DNA from: Geomesophilobacter sediminis | Lineage (GTDB): Bacteria; Desulfobacterota; Desulfuromonadia; Geobacterales; Geobacteraceae | Direction: 5' to 3' | NCBI RefSeq assembly: GCF_016458275.1 | Contig: NZ_JAEMHM010000017.1 | Location: 1-64,000 of the forward strand | DNA length: 64,000 nt | In this document: positions 27,174-38,332 of the stretch, piece after piece | Position numbering within the stretch: the stretch's first letter is position 1 | Layout of the letters: every line of letters begins with the position of its first letter | Made by a program: the position numbers and the translations under genes | The notes under the pieces: generated by a model | Databases searched by the model: none | What the model was told of the DNA's origin: nothing | What the model saw: the letters and a program-made list of their open reading frames with translations, nothing else

Positions 27174-28036
27174 GCCTCACCAAGGGAGGCGGCTTCTACG
27201 TCGCCGCAACGCTTTTGCTCGGGATTGCCGCGGTGAACACGGGGAACAACCTCCTTTTCCTGACCGTTTCGGCCATGCTGGCCTTCATGGCGATGTCGGG
27301 GCTGCTCGGCTGGCTGAATATCCGCTACCTGGCGGTCTCGCTCCGGCTCCCGGACGAAATCTACGCCGGTCGCGAAACCCTGGTCGGGCTCTCCGTCCAG
27401 AATCGCAAGCGCTGGCTCCCCTCCTTCCTGATCAACACCCAGCTCTGCGGCGTCACCAGCGTCTTTACCATGCTGGATGCCGGAAAGAGCGAAGAGGGAT
27501 CTTTCATCACCTCTTTCGACACGCGGGGGCGCCACCACGTCGACCGGCCGTTAATCAGCTCGCCATTCCCGGTTAATTTCTTCGTCCGTTTCACCCGTGC
27601 TCCCATCAGCGCCGATTTCACCGTATTCCCGGCCCCGCGTTCGGCTTCGGGCCTTTTCGCCTCCGGAACCGAGGAGTCCGGCATCGCCGCGGCCTCCCGG
27701 CAGCCGGGCTACGAAGGAGACCTGGCGAAGATCAGCGACTACCGCGGTGGAGAGTCGCTCAAACTCATCCACTGGCGCCTGTCCGCCAAGCACGAGGTCT
27801 TCAAGGTGAAGGAACTGACGGCGACCGCCGAGGAGCCGGTCATCCTGGAGGTCGATCTCCTCCCGGGACGGGACCTGGAGGAGCGGCTTGGTGTCGGGAC
27901 CTATCTCATCAACGCGCTGATAAAAAGGGGGCGCGCCGTGGGGCTGAAGATCGGCGAAGATATCATCCAGCCCGGTGCCAGCCGGGCGCACCGGCTCAAA
28001 ATGCTCGGAGAATTGGCGACCTATGGTCAAAATTAA
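27131..28036 (+). CDS. DUF58 protein; start uncertain, possible ATT start
   Basis: The conserved body includes LGIAAVNTGNNLLF (membrane hairpin, about 22-60), a beta region and the DUF58 motif DYRGGESLKLIHWR. A start at the TTG at 27215 would cut off the usual N-terminal segment. The frame reads further upstream as a fitting N terminus (RNTPPGHISLTKGGGFYV) and the only start-like codon after the AGGAGG at 27121-27126 is ATT at 27131. That would overlap moxR by 43 bases and give 301 residues. Confidence 0.82.
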   Translation: MKRHRERNTPPGHISLTKGGGFYVAATLLLGIAAVNTGNNLLFLTVSAMLAFMAMSGLLGWLNIRYLAVSLRLPDEIYAGRETLVGLSVQNRKRWLPSFLINTQLCGVTSVFTMLDAGKSEEGSFITSFDTRGRHHVDRPLISSPFPVNFFVRFTRAPISADFTVFPAPRSASGLFASGTEESGIAAASRQPGYEGDLAKISDYRGGESLKLIHWRLSAKHEVFKVKELTATAEEPVILEVDLLPGRDLEERLGVGTYLINALIKRGRAVGLKIGEDIIQPGASRAHRLKMLGELATYGQN

Positions 28037-29915
28037 GGCGGTCGTAGCCACTCTGGCGATCGTCATCGCCTCGATCGGATACCTGCCGCTCTTCCCCTAC
28101 CTGGACCCGCTGGCCCGATGGTTTTTCCCCGTTGCTTTGGTGGTCGGTGTGACCCTGGAACGCCGGGAAAAATCCCCCGGCGGCAAGATCCTTACCCCGC
28201 TTTCCATCCTGCTTTTCCTTTACTACGTCTCGGGTCTGTCGCTGGAAACCGTGGTTGCCGTCACCTCCAACCTGCTGGTCGTCCTTCTGGCGGTGAGGAT
28301 GCTGGGGGAAAAGAGCGGCCGTAACTACCTGCAGATTTTCGGACTTTCGCTTTTCTGCCTGGCGGCCTCCTCGCTGTACAACCTGTCGGCACTCTTCCTG
28401 GTGTATCTCCTGGCCCTGCTCCTGCTGCTTGCCGTATCGCTCGTTGTGCTTACCTTCCAGGTACAGGAGCGGGAGATCATGCTTTCCCGGCTGCAGCTGA
28501 AAAGGGTCCTCTCTGTGGCGCTCCTGATGCCGGTGGCCTCCTTGCCGCTGATGCTCTTTCTGTTCTTCCTGCTGCCGAGGACCCCGTATCCGCTCTGGTC
28601 CTTTCTGAAGGGAGGCGGCGCCCGGCAGGTCGGTTTCACCGACACGGTGCGCCCCGGTGCGACCTCGAGCGTCACCACTCCCAAAAACGTCGCTTTCCGG
28701 GCGGTCTGCCGCAAATTGCCCGAGGATAGCCTCTATTGGCGGGGCATCGTCCTCAACGGTTATGCCGGCGATGCCTGGGTGCGCCTGGCTCCCCCGGAAG
28801 GGGAGGACGCCGCGGTGCCTGCAGGGGAATCCGTGGAACAGGAAATCTATCCCGAACCGTCGGCGACCGGCTACCTGATCGCGCTGAACCTTCCCCGAAA
28901 GCTGGTCGGGGTGCGGAACAACGCATCGCCGGACCAGGTGTTCACCGGGCAGGTCCCTGGCAACAAGCGGGTTTCTTATCGCGCCTGGTCGGTCCTTTCC
29001 GACTCCCTAAAAAACGTCGGCGACCTGGATCGCTCCTTTTACCTGGCGCTGCCTCGCAGCATCCCGCCCCGGCTTTTTGCCGAGGGGCAGGTGCTCGCGG
29101 CCCGGTCCGACGATGCCGAGGGAAAAATTGCCGCGGTACGAAGCTTTTTCCGCTCCCGGCGGCTCTCCTACACCACCCATGACCTCCCGGTCGGCAAAGA
29201 CGCGCTCGACTCCTTCCTCTATGTGAAACGTCACGGCAACTGTGAATATTTCGCCTCCGCCTGCGCGCTTCTGCTTCGGCTGGGCGGGGTCCCGGCCCGG
29301 CTGGTGGGCGGTTACCATGGCGGGATCTACAGCGACATGGGGGGGTACTACCTGATTACCGAAGACACTGCCCACGTCTGGGTGGAGGCGTTTGTCGACG
29401 GCAAGGGATGGGTTAAGATCGACCCGAGCCAGTGGTCCCAGGGGTTCGTCCAAAACGAAAGCCTGGGGGCCCGGGTGCGGCTGTACGCCGACCTGATGGG
29501 GTTTTATTGGAACAAGGCGGTGGTTACCTACGATCTCGAAAAGCAGATATCCCTGGTCCGCACCGCGGCGCAGAAAGTGCGCGGCTTCTCTGCTCCCTCG
29601 GTTCCCAAAAGGGAGGTTATCCTGGTCCTGCTCGCCGCAGGCGGGATCGTAGCGGTCTTCTTCTGGATCCGGCAGCGTCCGGCCTCGCCCGAGGAGCGGT
29701 TGGTGCGGGAATTTCTCCGGATTGCGGCACGCCGTGATCCGGAGCTCAACTCTCGAAAATGCGGCGTCTACGAAGCGAGCCGGCGCCTTCGGGACCCCGC
29801 CCTGAAGGAATTTGCCGCCATTTACGGCGCGGCGGTTTATCAGGACCGCCCGCTGCAGACCGACGAGCTCCGCCGCTGTCGCGACCTGCTCAAGCAGGCC
29901 CGGCAGCAGGCTTGA
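28023..29915 (+). CDS. TgpA-like membrane transglutaminase (DUF3488)
   Basis: 630 residues from the ATG at 28023, which overlaps the DUF58 stop. Five or six N-terminal membrane helices (about 5-195) lead to a periplasmic transglutaminase core with Cys in GNCEYFASA, His in TAHVWVEAF and Asp in KIDPSQW. A last membrane helix (VILVLLAAGGIVAVFFW) and a cytoplasmic DUF4129-like tail follow. MoxR-DUF58-TgpA is a common cassette of unknown precise substrate. Confidence 0.9.
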   Translation: MVKIKAVVATLAIVIASIGYLPLFPYLDPLARWFFPVALVVGVTLERREKSPGGKILTPLSILLFLYYVSGLSLETVVAVTSNLLVVLLAVRMLGEKSGRNYLQIFGLSLFCLAASSLYNLSALFLVYLLALLLLLAVSLVVLTFQVQEREIMLSRLQLKRVLSVALLMPVASLPLMLFLFFLLPRTPYPLWSFLKGGGARQVGFTDTVRPGATSSVTTPKNVAFRAVCRKLPEDSLYWRGIVLNGYAGDAWVRLAPPEGEDAAVPAGESVEQEIYPEPSATGYLIALNLPRKLVGVRNNASPDQVFTGQVPGNKRVSYRAWSVLSDSLKNVGDLDRSFYLALPRSIPPRLFAEGQVLAARSDDAEGKIAAVRSFFRSRRLSYTTHDLPVGKDALDSFLYVKRHGNCEYFASACALLLRLGGVPARLVGGYHGGIYSDMGGYYLITEDTAHVWVEAFVDGKGWVKIDPSQWSQGFVQNESLGARVRLYADLMGFYWNKAVVTYDLEKQISLVRTAAQKVRGFSAPSVPKREVILVLLAAGGIVAVFFWIRQRPASPEERLVREFLRIAARRDPELNSRKCGVYEASRRLRDPALKEFAAIYGAAVYQDRPLQTDELRRCRDLLKQARQQA

Positions 29916-29968
29916 CAGCGGTTCTTCTTTGTTTTAATTTGGCCCGAACCCTTACTATAGAGGCATAA

Positions 29969-31873
29969 GTGGCGTCACAAAAAGACAAATTTCTGGAAAG
30001 CGCTCAGCGTTTTGCGCTCCGTGGGCAGATCGACCGTGCCATCCGCGACTATCAGCAAGTCGTGGCCCTTGATCCGCGCGACAACCGGTATCGGCAAAAA
30101 TTAGCCGAACTCCTGGTGCGCGACGGCCGCAAGGAAGAGGCGATCGAGCAGTTCGAGGATATCGCCCGGAACTACGCCCAGAATTCGTATTACCTGAAGG
30201 CGATCGCCGTCTACAAGCAGATCCAGCGCCTGGTGCCAACCGACACCCACGTTTCGCTGACCCTGGCAGAACTCAACCAGAAGCAGGGGCTGGTCGGCAA
30301 CGCGCTGGCCGAGTACGGGCAGGTGGTGGGTGCGCTGGAGCGGGAAGGGAACCTGAAGAAGGTAATTGAGGTCCTGGAGCAGATGATCTCCATCGACGGC
30401 CAGAACCTCACCACCCGTTTGAAATACGCGGAGACGCAGCGCCGGGTCGGCGAGAACGAGGCGGCCTACCACACGTTCAGCGAAATCCTCCGGACGCTCA
30501 GGACCCGCGGGGACCTGGCCGGTGCGGAAAAGTTCGAACAGCGCCTGAACCTCATGTACCCGGAAAAGGCGAAACTGACCGCGGCGGCCGCACCGCTGCA
30601 CCGGCAACAAAGCGATGCCGCTCTGGCAACTGCGGGCGGCGTTGCCGAGGCTGAGCCCAAGCAGCCGGCACCGCATGCCGAGCTTCCGATATCCCTGGAG
30701 GATGATGCAGCGGAGCCGGAACCCGCCGCCGGCACCGCTGCTCCCGTTGAATTTCCGGGAGCGGCCGAGGGGCCGGAACTTGGGTTGGCATTGGAGCCGG
30801 AAGAGCTCCCCTCCGAACCGGTCGGCGCGGCCGAGTCCCTTCCCGACTTTGAACTTCCCGATTTTCTTCAGGAAGAGCTTCCGTCAGCTGTTCCCTCGGT
30901 TGCCGAGGCACCGGCTGCCGCTCCGGTGGCGATCAGCGCGGCCCCGGAGGGCATTTCCCCTGAAGTCGAAAGAGACGCTGCCGAAACCGCCGCGGCTCCC
31001 GAGCCGTATTGGGAAGTGGAAATTGAGCTCGATTTCGACGATGCCGCCGATGAAGATGACGAGGCTGAGGCACCCCTTGCTCCCCTGGCAGATGTTAGCG
31101 CTGGTGCCGATGCCCGCGTGGCAACCACGCCGGCCCCCGAACTCCCCGCGCTGACTTCATTAGATGAACCTGCTGAGGTGCCCATCGAAGAGGGGCTGGA
31201 TTGGCTGGACCTGGTGGATTTGGAAGCCGCAGGTCCTGTGCCGGTCGTCTCGCTCGAGGAAACGGCTGCCCCGGCAAACTCCGCCGCTGCGGTGGAGTCT
31301 GCCCCCGCTGCCAAGGCGCCGGGCGCGCCGGTGGCGCCGATACCTGCGGTGCAGGCGCCGGGTCCGGACACGGCCCCGGCCGGTGGTGAACCGGCCGCTC
31401 TTACCTGGGGGGATATCTTCCCTGAATGGAGCATCCCCGCTGCTGACGGTGATCTTGCCGAACTGCAGTCCCATTACGATCTCGGCCTTGCCTACCGGGA
31501 AATGGGGATGTACCGCGACGCGATCAAGGAACTTTTCCAGGCGGGACGCAACCCTCGGCGCCGCCTTGATTCGCTGACCTTTCAGGCACTGTGCTACCGC
31601 GATTTGGGCGACAATGAAAAGGCGGAGGAGCTTCTTACCCAGGGGCGTTCCCTGCAGGGGGTCTCGGTCGAGGAAAGAATGTGGCTCGGGTATGAGCTGG
31701 CTGACCTCTTCGAGCAGAGCGGCAAGACCGGCGCGGCGCTGGAACTCTACCAGGAGGTGTACACTTGGGACGCCGGGTTCCAGGATGTGGCACTTAGGCT
31801 GGGCCGGCTGACCGGCGAAGAGAAGATCGAGGAGATCGAGGAGATCGAGCTGGAAGACGAGTTCTCGCTCTGA
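29969..31873 (+). CDS. Large TPR protein with acidic low-complexity middle
   Basis: 634 residues from a GTG. N-terminal TPR units (about 5-190) and C-terminal TPR units (about 485-615) flank a Pro/Ala/Glu-rich linker (about 200-475). No signal peptide, so cytoplasmic. The linker is compositionally biased and probably disordered. A scaffold role is likely; no partner can be named. A TATAGA box lies 12 bases upstream of the start. Confidence 0.78.
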   Translation: MASQKDKFLESAQRFALRGQIDRAIRDYQQVVALDPRDNRYRQKLAELLVRDGRKEEAIEQFEDIARNYAQNSYYLKAIAVYKQIQRLVPTDTHVSLTLAELNQKQGLVGNALAEYGQVVGALEREGNLKKVIEVLEQMISIDGQNLTTRLKYAETQRRVGENEAAYHTFSEILRTLRTRGDLAGAEKFEQRLNLMYPEKAKLTAAAAPLHRQQSDAALATAGGVAEAEPKQPAPHAELPISLEDDAAEPEPAAGTAAPVEFPGAAEGPELGLALEPEELPSEPVGAAESLPDFELPDFLQEELPSAVPSVAEAPAAAPVAISAAPEGISPEVERDAAETAAAPEPYWEVEIELDFDDAADEDDEAEAPLAPLADVSAGADARVATTPAPELPALTSLDEPAEVPIEEGLDWLDLVDLEAAGPVPVVSLEETAAPANSAAAVESAPAAKAPGAPVAPIPAVQAPGPDTAPAGGEPAALTWGDIFPEWSIPAADGDLAELQSHYDLGLAYREMGMYRDAIKELFQAGRNPRRRLDSLTFQALCYRDLGDNEKAEELLTQGRSLQGVSVEERMWLGYELADLFEQSGKTGAALELYQEVYTWDAGFQDVALRLGRLTGEEKIEEIEEIELEDEFSL

Positions 31874-31897
31874 ATCGCCTAGAGGGGCTTTTGGTCA

Positions 31898-31923
31898 TTC
31901 GTGCCGGGAATGGCGCTCCCACA
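31898..31923 (-). repeat. REP-type palindrome
   Basis: Reverse-oriented copy, GTGGGAGCGCC ATTCCC GGCACGAA on the minus strand, one stem change from the consensus. Confidence 0.65.
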
Positions 31924-31947
31924 GTTACTACTGCGGCGTCAATAAAT

Positions 31948-31981
31948 AAAAGGGGCTCCCTTTCTCGAGGGGAGCCCTTTT
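31948..31981. terminator. Bidirectional intrinsic terminator
   Basis: AAAAGGGGCTCCC pairs with GGGGAGCCCTTTT around CTTTCTCGA-like loop bases. A-run and T-run on the two sides make it work for both the TPR gene (plus) and the tonB-like gene (minus). Confidence 0.85.
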
Positions 31982-31994
31982 GCATTGCTGGAGG

Positions 31995-32723
31995 TTAGGA
32001 CCTCATCAGGTCCAGGGGGGGGACCAGGCGGATCGGCGCCTGGAAGAAGTCTCCTTCGTAGCTGGCCGGGAGCGGGGGGAGGGGGCTTGCCTTCCGAATC
32101 GACTCCAAGACCGTCCGGTCGTAGGCATCGTTGCCGGAGCGCTTCAAGAGCCTTTGGTCCACGATCTCGCCGTTGCGGGCGATGACGATAGCGATGATGA
32201 CCGGTTCGATCCGCTTCGAGCCCGCGGCGGGGCCGCCGAGCCACCACTTTTCATTGATCGCCTGGAGCATGTCGATGTAGTAGGGGCGGATGTCGGACCG
32301 AAGCGAAGCTCCCTCGGAGATTGACTTGAAAAACCCCCGGGAAAGTCCCAGCCCCATTTCGGAAAGAAGGCTCTCGGTGGCGGGGGCTTTGGGCTGGATG
32401 GCAGGCGGTTCCGCTGCCTGGGCAGGGGAGACGGCCGCCGGAGTGGGGGCCTGGACCGGCTGCGGCTCCGATTTCGCAACGCTCACCGGTTCCGGTGGGG
32501 CCTTGGTCACCGCGGGCTGAGCTTGTGGTGCGCTCATCGGGGCCTGCAACTGGGCCATCTTAAGATCGAGGTAGGTAATGGCGGAGCTGGTCTGAACCCC
32601 TTTGGGGGCGGCCAGGAGCATCGCGCTGCAGATGACGTGGAGCAGGGCGGATGCGGCAATGCCGTACAGGAAATAGTTTTGGTTTTTCTGCACCAACTGC
32701 GGGGGGGATGCTAGACGATCCAT
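31995..32723 (-). CDS. TonB-family energy-transducer-like protein
   Basis: 242 residues from the ATG at 32723, preceded by AGAGGTGA. One N-terminal membrane helix (about 18-42), a Pro/Ala-rich periplasm-spanning linker (about 58-125) and a C-terminal TonB-like domain (about 160-235, ending PIRLVPPLDLMRS). No exbB, exbD or receptor gene is adjacent, so it would have to use a motor encoded elsewhere. Confidence 0.8.
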   Translation of the reverse strand: MDRLASPPQLVQKNQNYFLYGIAASALLHVICSAMLLAAPKGVQTSSAITYLDLKMAQLQAPMSAPQAQPAVTKAPPEPVSVAKSEPQPVQAPTPAAVSPAQAAEPPAIQPKAPATESLLSEMGLGLSRGFFKSISEGASLRSDIRPYYIDMLQAINEKWWLGGPAAGSKRIEPVIIAIVIARNGEIVDQRLLKRSGNDAYDRTVLESIRKASPLPPLPASYEGDFFQAPIRLVPPLDLMRS

Positions 32724-33166
32724 GTCATTCACCTCTGTTTCCGCCGTCACCTTTCGGCCGGGGCAAAAAACTGGTCCTAGCCAAAAGACGCCAGGGGGCG
32801 GCAGGGGGTAGCCAAATCACGCAAAAATAAAACGGGACCGATGGGGACCCTGCTTTGTTTGATTTCGGTGCAAAGCCGGGCCCGGCGCAGGTTTCGCGGC
32901 ATCCGACCTGGAACCCTTGAGTGATCTTTACCGCGGACCCTGCTGAGGATGCAAAGGCGGCACCAAGAGTTCGAGTGTGATTATCTTTTCGAAAGAATGA
33001 GATAGCGTCCCGGCTGGAAGGGCGGGAAAGTTAAGGTTTAGGTGCTTCAACTGTGGGAGCGCCATTCCTGGGGCGAACCGCCGCAGGCGGCAAATGAAAA
33101 AGGAATCGCGTCTGGAAAGGCGCTTCCCTAGGGTGGGCAGCCATCTTCTTGAGGTGGGGCAAAAAT
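32724..33166. other. Intergenic region with one REP copy
   Basis: About 440 bases with no open frame that looks coding. A forward REP palindrome lies at 33052-33077 (GTGGGAGCGCCATTCCTGGG), followed by a small CCGCCGCAGGCGG dyad. Nothing else was recognised. Confidence 0.6.
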
Positions 33167-33167
33167 A

Positions 33168-33197
33168 AAAAGGGATCCGGAAATTCCGGATCCCTTG
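33168..33197 (-). terminator. Intrinsic terminator of maeB
   Basis: AAGGGATCCGG and CCGGATCCCTT form a perfect 11-bp stem with an AAATT loop. On the minus strand a T-rich tract (TTTTTATTTTT) follows, 35 bases after the maeB stop. Confidence 0.85.
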
Positions 33198-33231
33198 TGG
33201 TCGTTTCTTTTTTACCCGGCAGCTGCCGGCG

Positions 33232-35472
<2,241 letters not shown>

Positions 35473-35617
35473 TTTTACCTCCTGGTTTGTGATGCAGGCC
35501 TTCCTGACATCCATGTACAACACGTACGTTGTGTTTTATTGACGAGTTTCTTCTTAATAAACAAAAAATTGGGCAGACAAATCAATGGGTTACGCGGCTG
35601 TCGCCGGGAGTCCCTGA

Positions 35618-35646
35618 CTAATAAACCCATTATTTGGAAGTGTCAA
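35618..35646 (-). promoter_or_regulatory. Strong candidate promoter of maeB
   Basis: On the minus strand a consensus TTGACA (35641-35646) lies 17 bases from TATTAG (35618-35623). The leader would be about 140 bases, with an inverted ACACGTACGTTGTGT stretch near 35520-35535 that could be an operator. Confidence 0.65.
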
Positions 35647-35826
35647 GTCTTTTCCCGTTCCTTATAGAACAAGTGTTTTATTATTTATGGTATTCGAAGG
35701 CGTATTTTGCTCAACCTACCTGTTTTCCGCTCTTTTGACAAGCCAGTATTGTAAATGAACCGGAATTGGTTAATAATCCCGAAAGCGTTTTTCCCGGGCC
35801 CCCCGGGCGATGGGAGGTTGCAAGAG

Positions 35827-36315
35827 ATGGAGAGGCTTTGGGCGCCCTGGCGCATACAGTATATCACCGGCGAGAAACCTGCCGGCTGCGTCTTCTGCAT
35901 CAAGGATGACAATCGAGAAAAACTGGTGCTGCAGCGGACCGAACACGTGCGGATCCTGCTGAACCGGTATCCGTATTGCAACGGCCACCTGCTGGTTGCG
36001 CCGGTGCGGCATACGGCATCCTTCGACGAATTGAGCGATTGCGAGATGCTGGAGCTATTCCGTGGCATGGCCCGGTGCCGGTCCGTGTTGAGCCGCGCCC
36101 TCGCTGCCGAAGGGTTCAATATCGGCATGAACCTCGGTAAAGTCGCCGGCGCCGGAGTCGAGGACCACCTCCATTTTCATGTGGTCCCCCGCTGGAATGG
36201 CGACACCAACTTCATCGCGGTCAACGCCGATGTCCGTGTCCTGCCGGAGGCGCTTTACTCGACCTTCGACAAACTGCTCCCCTTTTTTACCGAAGGGCCG
36301 GAGGATGAGCCATGA
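35827..36315 (+). CDS. HIT-family hydrolase (Ap4A/nucleotide type)
   Basis: 162 residues from the ATG at 35827, preceded by GGGAGG. The start MERLWAPWRIQYI and the CxxC pair (CVFC) match the bacterial Ap4A-phosphorylase-like HIT branch. The histidine triad is HLHFHVVPR near 126-134. It overlaps the ROK gene by 4 bases. Confidence 0.92.
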   Translation: MERLWAPWRIQYITGEKPAGCVFCIKDDNREKLVLQRTEHVRILLNRYPYCNGHLLVAPVRHTASFDELSDCEMLELFRGMARCRSVLSRALAAEGFNIGMNLGKVAGAGVEDHLHFHVVPRWNGDTNFIAVNADVRVLPEALYSTFDKLLPFFTEGPEDEP

Positions 36316-37253
36316 AAGAGGTCTGCCTCGGGGTCGATGTCGGTGGTACCAACCTCAGGTGCGCAATGGTTACCGCCGAGGGCGAGATCATCCAAAAGGA
36401 CCGGATCCCGACCGATATCTCCCTTGGGCGCGAGGCCTTCGTGGATAGGCTCCTGTCGGTGCTGTTCGACCTCAAGCGCGAGGCGGACCGGTTGGGGTAC
36501 CTTATCGGGGCGGTCGGCCTGGGGATTCCGGGGCTCATTGCCAATGACGGCTGCATCCACTCCTCGGTCAACCTGTTGCCGCTGGAGGGGTTCAACCTTG
36601 CCCACGCCATCGGGAGCGGGCTCGGCATTCCGGTAGTTGCCGGCAACGACGCCAACGCCTGCGCGGTGGGGGAGAAAAATTTCGGCGCCGGTCGCCCGTA
36701 TCAAACGCTTCTCGCTCTCACCCTCGGGACCGGGGTCGGCAGCGGACTCATCCTCGACGGCAAGCTCTGGACCGGCATCGACGGGGTCGCCGGCGAATTC
36801 GGACATGTGACGGTGGAGCCGGCCGGAATCCCCTGCGGCTGCGGCAACCGCGGCTGCCTCGAACAGTACGCCTCCGCAAGCGCCATCGCGGCGGCTGCGG
36901 CACGGGAGTTCGGTAAAGGGGAGGGGTCGTTCACGGCAGACGCCGTCGCCCAGCGGGCTCATGGCGGGGACGTCGCCGCGGCCGCCATTTTCGGCCGGGC
37001 CGGAAGTTACCTCGGCATTGCCATCGCCGGCGCGGTCAACCTTTTGAACCTGGAAGCGGTGATCATCGGAGGCGGCGTGGCGCAGAGCTTCGATTTGCTG
37101 GCCGATTCCCTGCGCCTGGAGCTGACCTCGCGTGCTTTTGCCATCCCCGGGCATCGGGTCCGGGTTCTTAAAGGAGAGCTGGGCGATGATGCCGGCGTTT
37201 TGGGCGCATCGGTGCTTGCTTTCGAGGCCTTGAAAAAAACGCCGCATCCGTGA
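36312..37253 (+). CDS. ROK-family sugar kinase (glucokinase type)
   Basis: 313 residues. The ATP motif DVGGTN (about 9-14), the catalytic AGNDANACA, LGTGVGSGLI, the EFGHV motif and the ROK zinc site CGCGNRGCLEQY are intact. Likely phosphorylates glucose or a related hexose. Coupled to the HIT gene; it ends 4 bases into the extended frame of the DsbC-like gene. Confidence 0.92.
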   Translation: MKEVCLGVDVGGTNLRCAMVTAEGEIIQKDRIPTDISLGREAFVDRLLSVLFDLKREADRLGYLIGAVGLGIPGLIANDGCIHSSVNLLPLEGFNLAHAIGSGLGIPVVAGNDANACAVGEKNFGAGRPYQTLLALTLGTGVGSGLILDGKLWTGIDGVAGEFGHVTVEPAGIPCGCGNRGCLEQYASASAIAAAAAREFGKGEGSFTADAVAQRAHGGDVAAAAIFGRAGSYLGIAIAGAVNLLNLEAVIIGGGVAQSFDLLADSLRLELTSRAFAIPGHRVRVLKGELGDDAGVLGASVLAFEALKKTPHP

Positions 37254-37327
37254 TGGAAGGAGCCGGCAAAGCTTACCAATTTACCCACGCCCATTCGGCG
37301 AAATTACATGGTTGTTCGGGAGGAAAA

Positions 37328-38038
37328 ATGCTCAGCAGGAAATCCCTTCTTGCCCCTCTGTTCGCGGCTGTCCTGGTCCTTGTCATGGCGGTTGCATCTT
37401 ATGCCGCGTCCGCTCCCAAGCCCGAGGATGCATTTCGTGCCTCTTTCCCCCAGGTCCCCATCGATGCGGTCTACCCGACCGAGATCCCCGGCCTGTACGA
37501 GATGGTCTCCGGTCAGAACGTGTTTTACTACTATCCGGCAAAAGATATCGTCTTGACCGGTGAGATGATCGGGAAGGATCTCAAGAGCCGCACCTCCGAG
37601 CGGAAGGCATCACTGGCGGCGGCGCAGGTGAAGAATCTTCCGCTGGACAAGGCGGTCAAGGTCGGGGACGGCAAGAAGGTGGTGATCGAGTTTACCGATC
37701 CGGACTGCCCATACTGCCGCAAGGCGTTCGAGTATTTCAGCAAGCGCAGCGATGTGACGCAGTACGTCTTCTTCGCGCCGCTGGCCCATCCCGGTGCCAT
37801 GCCCAAGATCCAGTACATCCTCGGTGCCGAGAACAAGGCGGCCGCCTTCGACGCCATGATGCTCGGCCAGGACATCCCGAAAGACGCGCCGCAGCCGACC
37901 GAGGCGGTCAAGGCGCTGGCCCAGGAGCACCTTGCCCTGGCGAAGAAGGTCGGCATTCAGGGAACTCCCACCTTCTTCATCAACGGCGAGCCCGTGGTCG
38001 GTGCCGACGTGCCCAAACTGGACCAGCTGTTGAAGTAG
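37328..38038 (+). CDS. Periplasmic DsbC/DsbG-like thiol-disulfide protein
   Basis: 236 residues from the ATG at 37328 (GGAGG at about 37319-37323). Signal peptide to about residue 27. The active site is CPYC (C127, C130) in a thioredoxin fold, with the cis-proline segment QGTPTFFINGE. The N-terminal part is a DsbC-like dimerisation domain. Probably isomerises or reduces disulfides in the periplasm. Confidence 0.9.
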   Translation: MLSRKSLLAPLFAAVLVLVMAVASYAASAPKPEDAFRASFPQVPIDAVYPTEIPGLYEMVSGQNVFYYYPAKDIVLTGEMIGKDLKSRTSERKASLAAAQVKNLPLDKAVKVGDGKKVVIEFTDPDCPYCRKAFEYFSKRSDVTQYVFFAPLAHPGAMPKIQYILGAENKAAAFDAMMLGQDIPKDAPQPTEAVKALAQEHLALAKKVGIQGTPTFFINGEPVVGADVPKLDQLLK

Positions 38039-38067
38039 CCTCTCGGCTCCCCGTGCTAAAAAAGAAA

Positions 38068-38137
38068 ATCGCGGCAGGAATGGCGCTCCCAGGGGCAGGT
38101 TGACCAACCCTGTGGGGGCGACATTCCTGTCGCGATC
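38068..38137. repeat. Inverted pair of REP palindromes (REPIN-like)
   Basis: A reverse REP (38068-38091) and a forward REP (38111-38137) face away from each other across a 19-base spacer (AGGGGCAGGTTGACCAACCC-type, itself a small dyad). The forward copy has the GCGAC/GTCGC stem; the reverse copy has a GCGCC stem facing GCCGC. Confidence 0.7.
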
Positions 38138-38242
38138 GAGTCTCTTTGCACCGGCATCTTTGAGCAAACAAGGTAGCTGCCTACTCGGTGCGAGCGCTTT
38201 TTCCGGTGCGGTTGACGGCAACCGTTGTTACGCCTTCGGCGG

Positions 38243-38269
38243 ATCGCGCCCGGAAAGGCGCTCCCACAG
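38243..38269 (-). repeat. REP-type palindrome
   Basis: Reverse copy with GCGCC TTTCC GGGCGCGATCC on the minus strand. The interval 38138-38332 contains no gene. Confidence 0.65.
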
Positions 38270-38332
38270 TAAAAAAGGCGTGCACCCGTTGCACCAAGCC
38301 GCGTTCTCGGCATTATCCCCCGTTCACCCCGC

